A DNA stretch of 64,000 bases from Tetradesmus obliquus (taxonomy: Eukaryota; Chlorophyta; Chlorophyceae; Sphaeropleales; Scenedesmaceae). The notes under the pieces were generated by a model, which was given only the letters and a program-made list of their open reading frames with translations, was not told where the DNA came from and did no database searches. Below are positions 12,917-23,644 of the stretch, one piece after another (position 1 is the first letter of the stretch; the number at the start of each line of letters is the position of its first letter). The translations under genes and the position numbers were made by a program. The DNA is taken from positions 1,922,001 to 1,986,000 of the forward strand of contig CP126193.1 in assembly GCA_030272155.1 (NCBI GenBank), read 5' to 3'.

Positions 12917-14849
12917 ATGGACACCGTGAAGAACCTCGTGGCTGGCGCCAGTGATGCAGTGGCCTCTGCTGCACAGAGCGCCAAGGACTCCCTGACAGGC
13001 GTGCAGGAGAAGGTGTGTGCTGCACTACCGCGCATTGTCCTGCAAGCCTGGTCATTGCTGCTGTGCTGCGCATGCGATGGTATGATAGAACGTCATGCAT
13101 GCCGTGTGTGGAGGAGATACATGTACAACGGGCAAAGTGTGAAGGCCAGGGGTGCATCGTGCACTCTTCGGCTTTCAGACATTGCCTCTTGTACATCGAT
13201 TAAGGACACTCTACATGTGGTACTCCTAGCCCATGGGCACCACGTGCATTCTTGTTTGTTAGTCGTTACGCCTGATTCCTACTGAACTATTGGGATCTGT
13301 GCTGCTGCCGCCTTTGCTGCCGTACAGGCCCAGGAGACCTCCCACACAGGGCCAGAGAAGATTGACGAGGTGAGCTGCCCAGCAGCAGCAGCAGCAGCAA
13401 CGATGGATCTGCTGTAGCCGTTGTAACACTCCTCTGCTTCATCATGAACATAGGGTTGAGTAGCATTGAACATGGCATGATGGACGTTAATGGTGATTTC
13501 AGCTCCTCTGCAGCGGCTGTGCCCAAACAGAAGCTGTGCCAAGTCACTAATGCCTCACACCGCAACGGAAACCCCAATTTCAACCTTCCAACCTTGTCTT
13601 ACTGCTGCTGCTGCTGCTGCTCTGTTATGCTGTGCTGCAGATGCGCGCCTCCGCAGCTGACACTGCCAACGCTGCAAGCGACAAGGCTGCCGAGCTGCGT
13701 GACAAGGCCGCTGACAAGGCAGGAGAGGTGCGGCAGGGCAAATGTGTAAAAGCTGAAGCTCTGCCATACTCGTCAGTGTGCTGCTCTGTTGCTACATCAG
13801 CTTGGACTTGCCAGCGTTTTTACGCTGCTTTTGAAGGCGTGTGCAGCATGTGCTCGCTCTACTAGCATGCTGTTGTATATGATTCGTTTGTTTACACGAC
13901 TAGGAAGCGGCTGCATGCGTCTGGTGGCTGCTGCGCTTGATGCCCCGGCGCTGTGTGACAACTCTGCCTGCTGTCACCGCACTGCGCGCAGGTGTCAGGC
14001 CGTGCCCAGGACAGCCTGGAGTCCACGAAGCAGAGCGCGCAGGAGACCTGGGACAGCACCAAGGCCAGCGCACAGGAGACAGCAGACAAGGTGCGGGTTG
14101 TGTAGAATCATACTTGCTTTTGGTGCCTTTGCCTGGCCTGCTGAGCTGCTACAACTCTGGTGGTGTACGTCTCCTGTGTTGCACCTTACTACTACTGACC
14201 TGTGGCTGCGGTGCTGCTGCTTCTGGTGGTGCTGCCATCTCTCCCTTCGACCACGCTTGTGTGTGCAGGCTGGCGCACGTGCGCAGGAGACAGGCGACAA
14301 GGTGACCAGCCAGGCACATGCCACGGCTGAGCAGACACGTGAGACTGTGTCTGACAGGGCCCAGCAGGTGCGTGTGTATTGAGATATGCACGGTGTGGGC
14401 ATGGTATGGATGGCGTAAGTGTTGATGATGGCGCTGCTGCATGCTTCGGCTGTGCACACAGCAGGATAAGGACTGTTTGAGGTGGTGACTGGCACAAGAT
14501 GCAGTGCTCCGTTGGGCTCACCAGCATTCTGCAGTGTGCTCAATTGGATTGCTGTCCGAGGTGCTGTCTCTACCTCTCTGCAGCCTGCAGGCGCTCAAAC
14601 GCTTGCAAACTGTGCAGAGGCAGAGAGAGCTCCTCAGGAGCAGTCTGCTCGGCTTGACGCCTGCTTTGCTGGTGCATACACAACACATGTTGTATTGGAC
14701 CGTCGGTTGCACTTGGGGCTGGTGGCGTGATTGCCATGGCTCAATTGGCAGTTGAAAGGTGATGAGACGACATGCACCTGCACCGCCCTGCCTGACGATG
14801 TAATGGGTGTCTTGTTTGGCAGCAAATTGGCCATGTGCTATGCTCATGC

Positions 14850-14882
<33 letters not shown>

Positions 14883-14886
14883 TGCA

Positions 14887-14933
<47 letters not shown>

Positions 14934-15660
14934 CCAAGCAGGCCAAGGACGCCGTGACCGGCACCGCGCAGTCTGCCAAGGAGTCTGCGCAGAGCGAGGC
15001 TGAGCGGGTGAGAATGGGCGAGCGCTGGAAGGAGGAGATGGTGGAGGGGGACATTTCTGCTTAAGGCTGCTGCTTGCAGCAGGCCTTATGCGGTCGCAGC
15101 CTGTGCACATCTGATGCCAGGCAAGCAGCTTGGTTGCAGTGGAAGACAGCTTGTGCTGCATGCTAGGCTCTCTTGCTAGGCTCTTTTGCATGCATGCATG
15201 CATGCATGCATGCATGCATGCCATGCTGTTCAAATGCACGGGGCGAGCAGATAGTGGCGCAAATGGTTGGTGTGTTTGTGTTGGGGCTGATGGTGGTTGG
15301 GTGGTGATGTTGTGATTTTGTTTTTTGTTGCATTGCGCAATGCATGCATGCCAGGAGCCTGCTGCTTGAAGAACTTGTTGATGAGAGTCAAAGGTGACTT
15401 CAAGAAGCAGGCTGCTGGCAGGTACTGCAGCCACACCCGCACTGCAAGATATTCAGATCATGCGCAGCTGATGGTGCTGCCAGTAGCCAGCCTTATCCTT
15501 TGCTTAAAGAAGTGTTGTGCGCCAAGAGGCATGTTGCTGTGATGGCATGAGCAACAACCTGCTCCTGCTTTTGCTGCTGCTGCTACTGCAGGTGAAGGAC
15601 AAGTTCAATGAGGGCTATGAGGAGGCACGTGCTGGTGGCGCACAGGGCGGCAGCGCGTGA
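12917..15660 (+). CDS. LEA-like protein (group 3 / LEA_4 type)
   Basis: Seven exons join in phase 0 to 185 aa: 12917-13012, 13328-13369, 13641-13727, 13992-14090, 14269-14367, 14942-15007, 15592-15660. The product is an Ala/Lys/Glu/Asp/Thr-rich, Cys-free amphipathic repeat, as in group 3 late-embryogenesis-abundant proteins that are disordered when wet and helical on drying and protect membranes and enzymes. Repeat cores are AQSAKDSLTG, ASDKAAELRDKAADKAG, AQETWDSTKASAQETADK, AQSAKESAQSEAER. The end is EEARAGGAQGGSA. Four exons code exactly 33, 33, 22 and 22 residues, multiples of the 11-mer. There is no targeting peptide, so it is probably cytosolic. The intron before exon 6 ends in a long CTG tract. 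A further small exon near 15390-15420 (reads KGDFKKQAAG) cannot be excluded. TGTAA is at 15930. Confidence 0.85.
14851..14935 (+). repeat. CTG tract at LEA intron 5 acceptor
   Basis: Interrupted (CTG)n runs up to the acceptor of exon 6 and takes the place of a polypyrimidine tract. It reads as polyL/polyA in the frames and should not be taken for coding sequence. Confidence 0.85.
15187..15223. repeat. (GCAT)n tetranucleotide repeat
   Basis: About nine tandem GCAT units lie in the last LEA intron. The repeat is self-complementary, so a cruciform or hairpin is possible. Confidence 0.95.
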
Positions 15661-17170
15661 GCGCCTGACGCAAGCGGCGCAGATGCTGCAACACACTGTG
15701 TTGCTGCTGAGCAGCGTGATGCATCACCATATTGTGTCTGCTAGCACAGCGCACTGCTGCTGGACAATCGTTAGCTGTGTCACGTTGTACGTGTATAAGC
15801 GAGCCTGCTTGCCATAAGCTTGATTGGATTGTGCATGTTGCTCAGTTGACGGCCAAGCAGGTTGAGGTAGCATGAACTTGCTTGGTTCGTAGCTTGTGTG
15901 CAGCTGAGTGTGGGGCCAGCGCAGGCCCATGTAACAGGTTGTGCACGGTGCTTGGAGCTCTGTCAACAACAAATGCAGGAGTAGGGCTGCTATACAATAG
16001 AGTGTCAAGAGCTTTGCACAGTGTTTGGCATGCGGCAGAGTACAGCAGCTATTGGGAACTGGGTGAGCTCAGACCCACCAGACCACACCTTTGACATGGA
16101 AAGCAAGTCCTTTGTACAAGATTGGTAATTACACAGTGAGCACTGCGCAGTGCAGTGGCATGCCAGCAGGCAGCTTAATCACTGACGGTCCAGCTAGTGT
16201 GCGTGCAGCAAAACGATGTGCCAAAGGGCTCAGCATGCGAACAGACACATGCAGCACCAGCATGCACAGCACACAAGAGGGCGTGTGCACGGGCACTTGC
16301 ACAGCGGCGGTGTGCAGTGGTGCAGCTGGCATTGCAAGCTGACGGAATCACCTAGCGCAGCAAAGATTGCTTTGTACCCAGTTACGTCAGAACTAGTACC
16401 AGCCTGTGCCTAGCAGCAGGCACGGCAGCAGGCACGGCAGCAGTACTTGGAAACACGCTCAGCTGCACGCCGGTTACCTGCTGACAGCGCTGTACAGACA
16501 CGCGGTCGTCATCACCAGACAGCACTGGCCGGCCCACATGCAACCAACTGCACCACAGTGTCCGACAGGCTGGGCAGTCAAGCGCAGCAGTGTCCCGTGT
16601 TGCAAGAGGCTGCTGCCACCTCACACCCGTTCAAAACATGTGCCATACGTACATCAAGTTGGAGGCCGACAGCCAGCAGTCGCACAGCTGTAATCCGCAT
16701 CCCCACAGCTGTTGCAAACACCTACTTTCTGGTAACACCAAAGCATCCTCTGGCAGGACTGAACAGCAGCACCATTCGTCTATACAAGCTCAAGGATCCG
16801 GGGCCCAACACTGGCTAACAACAGTGGAGCACAGGTGGATACTTCCTGTGTCAAGCCTGTTATGCATGCTACGGCCTGCTGCTGCTGGTGGTGCGGTGCA
16901 CAAACCCAATCCTATACACAAGGACAGCCGGCTGTTGCCAAGTTGCCTTTCCAATGCTGGCCTGGCGATTGCATCAACAAAGACCACGCCACAATCCAGA
17001 AGCGCCGCACGATGCATCACGAGGCAGGACATCGCCCAGGCCTGCACATCAGCGCTGCAGCACGCACGCAATCCTACGCCATAATGCATGGTCCTGCACC
17101 ACAACACCGCTCATGCATTTGACAATCACCACCATCACTTCAATAATCAAGCCACCACAGGTGTAATCGC
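15661..17170. other. Convergent intergenic region
   Basis: This is the 3' flank of the LEA gene, with TGTAA at 15930, running into the 3' flank of the malonyl transacylase. The plus strand changes from T/G-rich to A/C-rich near 16100, which I read as the boundary between the two transcription units. No coding region is supported. Confidence 0.5.
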
Positions 17171-17337
17171 CTTACGCGATGACGTTGGTGACCTCCGCCT
17201 TCTTGTCGATGCGCTTCATTGATGCACGCGATGACCATCACCGCCAGCACGTCACCAGTCAAGCCGCAACATTCGCCTTACGCGATGACGTTGGTGACCT
17301 CTGCCTTCTTGTCAATGCACTCATGATGCCCGCAATG
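17171..17337 (-). repeat. Two echoes of the last exon end of malonyl transacylase
   Basis: Copies beginning at 17171 and 17276 repeat the last 50-60 nt of the coding region, including the TAA stop, which itself begins at 17379-17381. Spacing is 105 and 102 nt. They lie in the 3' flank. Each unit carries the same trailer (ATCACCGCCAGCACGTCA) in place of the exon's next part. Confidence 0.9.
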
Positions 17338-17378
17338 ACCATCACCGCCAGCACGTCATTAGTCAAGCCGCAATCATC

Positions 17379-20300
17379 TTACGCGATGACGTTGGTGATC
17401 TCCGCCTTCTTGTCAATGCGCTTCATGATGCCGGCGATGACCTTGCCGGGGCCCACCTCGTAGCTCTTGCTGAGGCCCTTGCCCAGCAGCGTCTGCAGGC
17501 TTGTCTCCCACTGCACAGGGGAGGTCAGCTGCGGCAGCAGCAGGTGCAGCAACAACAGGCAAAAGCATGGTCAATGAGCAGTACAGCAGGTTCAACACAG
17601 CCCCTTGCCCAGCTGCGTTTGCAGGCTGGTCTCCCACTGCGCGGGGGAGGTCAGCTGCAAACGCAGAAAGTGCAGTGGGAGCAGCAGCAGCAGCAGCACA
17701 GACAGGAGGCGGGGTGTTGCTTGATGAGATGCGGGCTCACGCGCAGCTCAGTGCCAGCAGCAGCAACAGGCTTGGAGTGCTGCCGCTGCTGGCGCGACAG
17801 TGAGCAGAGTTTTATTTGCACCTCATTGTCCGCACAGGTTAGGTTGCCGCTGCTGCTGCTGCTGCACTCTCCGCATGATTGCCAGATGCTCACCTGCTTG
17901 GCGAGGATCTCCTTGATGACGGCCGGGTCTGAGTGTGGCTGCGCGTCCACGTTGCTGATCACGGGGATGCGCGGCGTGCTGATGGCCGTGTTGTTGAGCG
18001 CCTCCTGCAGCTTGGCGGCGGCTGGGGCCATGTACTGCGTGTGGAAGGCGCCCGCAACAGCCAGGCGCACCTGCAGACAAGACAGCAGAATAGCACCGGA
18101 AGAGGACAATAACAACGCAGTATCTTTCAGGTGTCCTGTCAGCACTGCATAAGTAGTATAATGCTGTGACTGCTGGCAGCCATGCACTGCGGCAGCAGCT
18201 GCTGCTCCCAGCAGGCATGAGCCTCTCACCATCATACAAGCTGCGGCTTGCTAGCTTGAAGACCATCACCTAGCTCGGCGCAAGCTAGGGCACAAAGGAT
18301 GCTTAAGATCAATTACCGTCATGCGCGCTTGAAGGCGCGGTCCTTGCCAGGCATCACTCGTTTGACTGGCGTGCAAGCTACTAGGTTAGCAGGGGTTCAA
18401 CATCAACAACTTCTATCAATTATTTTGACCACCACCACTCACCGTCATGCGCGCCTTGAAGGCGGGGTCCTTGCCGAGGCGCTCCACCGCCTCGCAGCCC
18501 TCGATGCTGCCGCTGACCGCGTAGTTGCCGGGGCACAGGAAGTTGGCGATCTGGATGGCCTTGTCAGCACCCACCTGCAGCAGCAGCAGCAGCAGATGCG
18601 GCGGGAGGGTGTCAAGTTAAAGGCATGAGCACCGCCGCCAGCAGCAAGCGTCGGTCAGGTGTTGGGAAAGCACCTCATCCCTGCCGCCCAGGCAACCACA
18701 CACAAGGCACACAGCCTGCAGCTGCAACTCTGTGTCACACAACAACTTCAAACTGCAAAACCACCACCGCCCCCGCACCTCGGCTGTTGCTTCCTCGCAC
18801 AGCGACGCCACAGCAAACAAACATTTGCAAGCCACACCTTCTGGACCAGCATTGCTTGCAGGTGAACAGTTGTGCTTTTACCATGCCTTAAACTGTCATT
18901 AAACCAGGCACGCACATGCCCGCAGCCACACATCTCAAAAATCTAAACAACAACGTCATTGTTCACACAAACAACAAGCAGCCCGCACCTCGGCCGTAGC
19001 TGCCTCGCACAGGGACGCCGCAGCAAACAATTGCAAGCCACACCAGGCAACGCACATGTCGGCAGCCACACATCTCAACAGTCAACACAACATTCTCAAT
19101 GTTCACACAAACAACAAGCAGCCCGCACCTCTGCCGTGGCTGCCTCACACAGGGCCGCCACCTTCTCCTTGTCCAGCCCAATCACGCTGACCATGCCGCC
19201 AGACACACATTTTATCAAACATTGCCAAAATCTTTGTCGACATCACAGCTATGCAGCCTGCACCTCAGCATGGTTGCCTCACACAGCACCGCCTCAGCAC
19301 CAACATGCGAGCCGCACCAGGCATGCACACGCCGCCAACCGCACATTCAAACAACCAAAAAACCCTCGCACCTCTGCTGTGGCTGCCTCACACAGCGCTG
19401 CCACCTTCTCCTTGTCCAGCCCAATCACGCTGACCATGCCGCCAGCCACACAATATACCAAGCAACTGACAAACAACTTGTCAGTAACACGGCTATGCAG
19501 CCCGCACCTCGGCCGTAGCTGCCTCGCACAGTGCGGCCACCTTCTCCTTGTCCAGCCCAATCACGCTGACCATGCCGCTGCGCGCGGCATCAGCAGCGGC
19601 CTGCATGCTCTCGCCGCGCAGCTTCACCAGCTTCAGCCCGTCCTCAAATGACATGGCGCCTGGCAGCAGCAGCAACGCACGCAGGTGAGAAGGTACACCA
19701 CGACAATGGCGTGTGCTATGCTTGAGGCGGTACAATGTGTTGCATGCTATGCAATGTAAGGAGTGGTGGCTTGTGCCGACTCTGCAGCTGTGGCATGCCC
19801 AGGGGCAGCTGGCGCGTGGCAGGGGCACACTGCACACACACAGTCAACATAGCCTGTTACAGGCACCACAGAACAGCAGCAAATGGCTAGAACTGGCCGC
19901 AGGACAGCAGCACACTGCATTACGCGCACCGAAGGGCACTGCAAGCTCAGCAGCGCCTACAGCCTCTACAGCTTTCCATCAGCAGACAAGCACCAAGCCC
20001 AGCCCAGCATTCGCCTGATCTGAACGTGCAAACTGAGCCTGATCTGCCGCACAACCGTGTCAGCGCACCTGCGAAGGCCACTGCAGTGTACTCTTCCAGG
20101 CTGAACGCCGCAGCGCATCCACAACGTCCACCAGAACAAGCCCACACCACCAACACGCCTATGTTGTTACAAATCTACTGGCCCCACCTGCGAAGGCCAG
20201 TGCGGTGTACTCTCCCAGGCTGAGCCCAGCAGCCACGTCCACGCTGTCCAGCAGTGCCTGGCCCTCCGTGGCACGCAGCTTCTCGACAGCAGCAAGGCTG

Positions 20301-20887
20301 GCCACGTAGATGGCAGGCTGCAAATGAAAGAAATGACAGGTGTAAAAAGATAAGCACGGCACTGTTTTATGATGTCCAGACATGCTGGTCAACCAGGGGC
20401 GGTGGGTTCAGCGCGTGCAGCAGCTGGCCCAGCTGAAACAGGCGCGGTGCGGCTGGAGCAGCGAGGACGCAAGTGGTTCGAAGGGACGACTGTGTGTGCG
20501 TCCTGCGCAGAGTGCTGCAGAACAATTGCTGGGCAAAGAAAGCAGCGCCTACACCTAGCTAATGCACAGCATCTTCACTGCCGCCAGGCTGGCCATGTAA
20601 GTGGCCGGCTGCTGGGAGCAGGGGTGCGATTGCTGGGGCCCAAAACATGCAAGACAGCAGGGGCCTGTAGTGTCAATGACTGCAAGTAGCAGGGGAAGTC
20701 AGTGCTGCTGCGGTCTACCTTCAAGCCATAGCTGCTGCTGCTACTGCTGCTGCTGCTGTTCTAGTTGCATTTTGTGTTTACTGTCACCGCTGTTGCTGCC
20801 CTTAGTGCAGTTTGCTGCTGCTGTTGTTGCTCACCTGGCTGACTGCTGTGGTGTCCAGCTTCTCCTTGGGGCCCTCCACACACACCT

Positions 20888-20920
<33 letters not shown>

Positions 20921-22226
20921 GCGGCAGCAGCAAGACACATATGGTCAGGGTTCACACAGCCGCAGGGCACCGCTTGGCGGCAGCAGATGACAACGCGCGG
21001 CAGGGCAGGCGTGCTGCATTGGCAGCTGGAGCAGCCCCACATGAGCTGACCCAAGTTGTTGCAGCATGTCTAAGCATGAGCATCAAGGCATATATCATCA
21101 GGAGCACACTCATCACAGACAGCGGTGTCAGCAAGGCATGATTGGCATTGCCACAGCCGCACCTTCAGTAGGTCATAGCCAAGGATGTCTGCTGCGAGTA
21201 GACTATCTATCAAACAAGTTTGCGAGTAGAATACCTATCCTACAGCTTTGCGAGTAGACTATGTGTCTTACAGGTTTTTGATTTGACTACCTATCATACA
21301 GCTTATGAGGTCAACCTGTTGCAGGCAGCTACAGGATTAGCACCAGCCGCACCTTGAGCAGGTCATAGCCCAAGATGTCTGCCGCCTTGTCAAACAGCTC
21401 CTTGGCTGCGGGGCACTCCGCAACCAGGTCCTGCAAGGAAAGCACAGCACACAGCATGACTGGACGTATGATGCACGGCCAAAAGGTGCAGTGTGGGAGC
21501 GCAAGTTGCAGAGTATGGGAACTTGCTGAGAGGCCAAGTAGCTGATGCACTGTTGAGTTGCGCAGTGGCTGCTGCGCGCTTCAGACAACTTGCGCACAAG
21601 CTGCCAACACAATCGTGTACATATGCATTCAAGTGTTAGGCCGGTTAATCTGCTGCTGCTGCTGCTGCTGCTGGTGCTGCTGCTGCTGCTGCGCACCTTG
21701 GCCATGCCCACTGACTGTGCGCCCTGGCCAGGGAAGAAGAAGGCAGTGGTGGGCTTGTAGTCGGCAAACTTGGCGTCAGCAGAGGCCTGCAGGCAGGAAG
21801 AAAGAGAAGGTGCAAGTGTGCACCCCGTGAATTTCATCGTTAGGTGTGCCAAAAAGCCACAATGTATGTTCGCTGCAGGGTGGGGTTGCTGCAGCGTGTA
21901 CTGGCGGAGCAGAGGTGCCCTGGCAATTGTGTTGTACTGCTTTCGGCGACCCTCAGCTGTGCTGCATGCATTGCTGTGCTGCATGCATTGCTGTGCTGCA
22001 AGCAATCGTGTATGAAGCGTGTCCTCACTAAGCAGCTACTGCTGTATGCACAAAGCCTGCTGTTCACCACGGCAGCAGCCTGCACACAGCATTGCCTCTC
22101 AGGTGGCAACATAGCAACGCTGACTCAACAGGGCTTCAGGCGCTGACCACTTGCCTGAGCACGCAGAGTGGCCAGCCTCCTGGGAGCCTGTGGCCGCTGG
22201 GCCTTGAAGGCGCCGCTGCAGCACAT
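17379..22226 (-). CDS. fabD: Malonyl-CoA:ACP transacylase, plastid
   Basis: The enzyme moves malonyl from CoA to acyl carrier protein and so feeds plastid fatty-acid synthesis. Exons, 5' to 3': 22226-22155, 21786-21697, 21430-21353, 20885-20835, 20317-20188, 19659-19508, 18574-18443, 18070-17894, 17528-17379; they join in frame to 343 aa. Seen: TAFFFPGQGAQSVGMA at the start of the mature part; nucleophile Ser130 in GLSLGEYTA (the plant-type form of GHSLGE); KLRGESMQ with the substrate-binding Arg; His245 in VAGAFHTQYM; NPVQW-like SPVQWE and YEVGPGKVI near the end. The first 24 residues (MCCSGAFKAQRPQAPRR...) look like a short chloroplast transit peptide; an upstream exon is possible. Intron 1 appears to be GC-AG (CAG/GCAAGT). 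Most exons are shadowed by degenerate copies of their ends. It is head to head with MRPS34. Confidence 0.93.
17599..17660 (-). repeat. Echo of the 5' end of malonyl transacylase exon 9
   Basis: On the minus strand this reads a good acceptor followed by LTSPAQWETSLQTQLGKGL, against LTSPVQWETSLQTLLGKGL in the real exon (acceptor side at 17528). It lies in intron 8, upstream of the real exon, and has a usable acceptor. Confidence 0.9.
18316..18352 (-). repeat. Echo of the 3' end of malonyl transacylase exon 7
   Basis: Repeats the last ~28 nt of exon 7 and its donor (GTAATT here, GTGAGT in the original), about 127 nt downstream in intron 7. Confidence 0.85.
18773..19443 (-). repeat. Five echoes of the 3' end of malonyl transacylase exon 6
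   Basis: Intron 6 holds copies at about 18773-18815, 18984-19025, 19127-19200, 19258-19300 and 19367-19443. All end with the exon's GAG and a GTGC donor. The copies at 19127 and 19367 keep 24 codons open (MVSVIGLDKEKVAALCEA...), the other three only 10-14 codons. Unit spacing is 109-208 nt and includes shared intron sequence. Confidence 0.92.
18844..18900. repeat. Dispersed repeat, copy 1
   Basis: A stretch opening GACCAGCATTGCTTGCAGG recurs at 59388-59477 in the same orientation. Roughly 41 of the first 46 bases agree, then an internal length difference, then a shared AACTGTCATT. Both copies lie in intron sequence among exon echoes. Confidence 0.8.
20066..20130 (-). repeat. Echo of the 3' end of malonyl transacylase exon 5
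   Basis: Repeats the active-site end of exon 5 with its donor. In the matching frame it reads FSLEEYTAVAFAG instead of LSLGEYTALAFAG, so the GxSxG glycine is lost and it could not code a working site. Confidence 0.9.
20567..20613 (-). repeat. Echo of the 5' end of malonyl transacylase exon 5
   Basis: On the minus strand it reads CAG then PATYMASLAAVKM, against PAIYVASLAAVEK in the real exon. It lies about 290 nt upstream in intron 4 and keeps an acceptor-like CAG. Confidence 0.85.
20886..20926 (-). repeat. CTG tract at acceptor of malonyl transacylase exon 4
   Basis: On the sense strand (minus) this is (CTG)n running straight into the CAG acceptor. It is an example of the tract type seen before many exons in the window. 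Confidence 0.85.
21152..21196 (-). repeat. Echo of the 3' end of malonyl transacylase exon 3
   Basis: Reads ADILGYDLLK and a GTGCGG donor, identical in protein to the end of exon 3 (donor side at 21353) and about 190 nt downstream in intron 3. Confidence 0.88.
21194..21305. repeat. 28-bp minisatellite, four units
   Basis: Units starting GCGAGTAGA at 21194, 21222 and 21250, and a diverged fourth from 21278, repeat with 28-bp period. They directly adjoin the exon 3 echo in intron 3. Confidence 0.9.
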
Positions 22227-22775
22227 CAATGAGGCAGTTGATCGAGTGCAGTGCGGTGACGGGCAGCAGCAACCATAACGCCCGAGAGCCAAACGCAAAA
22301 CCGACGACGTGGGCCCCAAAATGCATGTTTTAGAAGCTAGTAAGTGCTTTAATATGCATAGTCTGCATTGAATAGCAAGCGATCGCGCACCATCGGCTGA
22401 CGGTACGCAGCTGTGCCTGCATCTTGATCAGTTTGAAGGAAGCCGGCACAAGGGTAGGGCAGAGAAAGGTGACGTGAAAGGGATGATCGTTACCTTTAGC
22501 GTGCAGACGAATCCTGCCTACCAAAGCCCTCCAGTGACACCTGCAGGACTGCAATGTCATCTTTACACGCAGGCGACTTGCACAGCGCAACTTCTCATTG
22601 ATAAAGCATACTTGTTCCTAAAACTATTGGTCACGATCATTTGTGTGAAGGTCCCAGTTGCCTGCTGTATACTGCTGCTGCTCCACACTGCCTGCTGCTC
22701 CTGCCCGAGACAGGACACGCTTTTACCTGCTGAATCCATCGCACATAGCCCTTCTTCGAGCGCATCTGACTTCAC
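22227..22775. other. Divergent promoter region, fabD / MRPS34
   Basis: About 550 bp lie between two head-to-head starts. It is comparatively free of CAG/CTG. No separate gene was seen; either leader may carry an exon here. Confidence 0.55.
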
Positions 22776-23362
22776 ATGAGCCTGCTGCAGCTGCTGCTTA
22801 AGCCAGCAAACCGCAACTTGCTAGAGGTGGTAAGCCACCTGCCCAAGTTGGGAGTAGGCAGCAAGGTCACACGCAAGGCCTGGGAGCCGTATGGAGACTC
22901 GTATTGGGAGGTAGTTGCAGTGAAGCCGAGGACTGAGGATGGCAGCGCTGGAAAGGTGGGCTGCTGCTGCCACTGCTGCTGCTGCTACTATGTGGTGTGC
23001 TGCTGTTGCTGCACTAGCTCATGAAGGCCTCTTTGAGCTTGAGAGTTTGCATCACCGGCAGATGACAGCGTGTTGCATACAGGTGTGCACTCATGCTGTG
23101 CGTAAAGCAGCATAGCGTTCTAGCTCCAAGTAATTGCTGGCACCCCACATCTCTCAGCGGCTGTTAGGTTGCCAGTACTGCACAGCTTTCGTCAGAGAAC
23201 AGGCCCATCATGTCGCACCAATGGTGAAACGTGGTTCACATATCAAATGTATTACAAGGAGTCAACATACATGCAAGCACTCCCTGCAGCACAAGGTGCC
23301 ATGCAACAGCTCATGGCACAGCATGCCAAGGCCGCATCAAGCCTTGTCTCTCCAGCGCCTGA

Positions 23363-23432
<70 letters not shown>

Positions 23433-23644
23433 AGGTGTATGGTGTGCTGACGTGGCGCGGCCAGCGCGAGCAGAAGCCGCGGCTCATCAACGGCCGCGCC
23501 AAGCGCGTGTGGCGCTGGCTGCCCAGCCAGCAGCAGCAGCAGCAGTATGTGCCTCTGGCCAGGGAGCTGCAGCGGCAGCAGGACTTGCAGCGGCTCGCAG
23601 CGCAGAGAGCGGAAGCAGCAGCAGGCCAAGAGGCTGGCAGCTGA
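22776..23644 (+). CDS. MRPS34: Mitochondrial ribosomal protein mS34
   Basis: This is a small-subunit protein of the mitochondrial ribosome. Two exons, 22776-22955 and 23435-23644, join in phase 0 to 129 aa. Seen against the human protein: LLxxxxxLPKLGVGSKVTRKAW (human LPLFGLGRLVTRKSW), CYW-like DSYWEVVAVKP, then across the splice GKVYGVLTWRG (human GKAWGILTFKG), and a tail with KRVWRWLP followed by Gln/Arg-rich low complexity. It is shorter than the animal protein (218 aa). The N-terminus MSLLQLLLKPANRNLLEVV could serve for mitochondrial import, or an upstream exon may be missing. The intron ends in a pure CTG tract. No TGTAA was seen close behind the stop. Confidence 0.85.
23365..23434 (+). 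repeat. Pure (CTG)22 at MRPS34 acceptor
   Basis: About 22 uninterrupted CTG units end in the CAG acceptor of exon 2. It is among the longest pure tracts in the window and is likely to vary in length between strains. Confidence 0.95.

Noticed and set aside
14807-15064. Poly-Leu/poly-Ala frame through the LEA intron
   Set aside because: It is a CTG tract read as protein; only the last 22 codons before 15007 belong to a real exon.
17651-18235. 194-codon minus-strand frame treated as a full exon
   Set aside because: Only 17894-18070 is exon 8; good acceptor and donor bound it and the rest is intron with CTG tracts.
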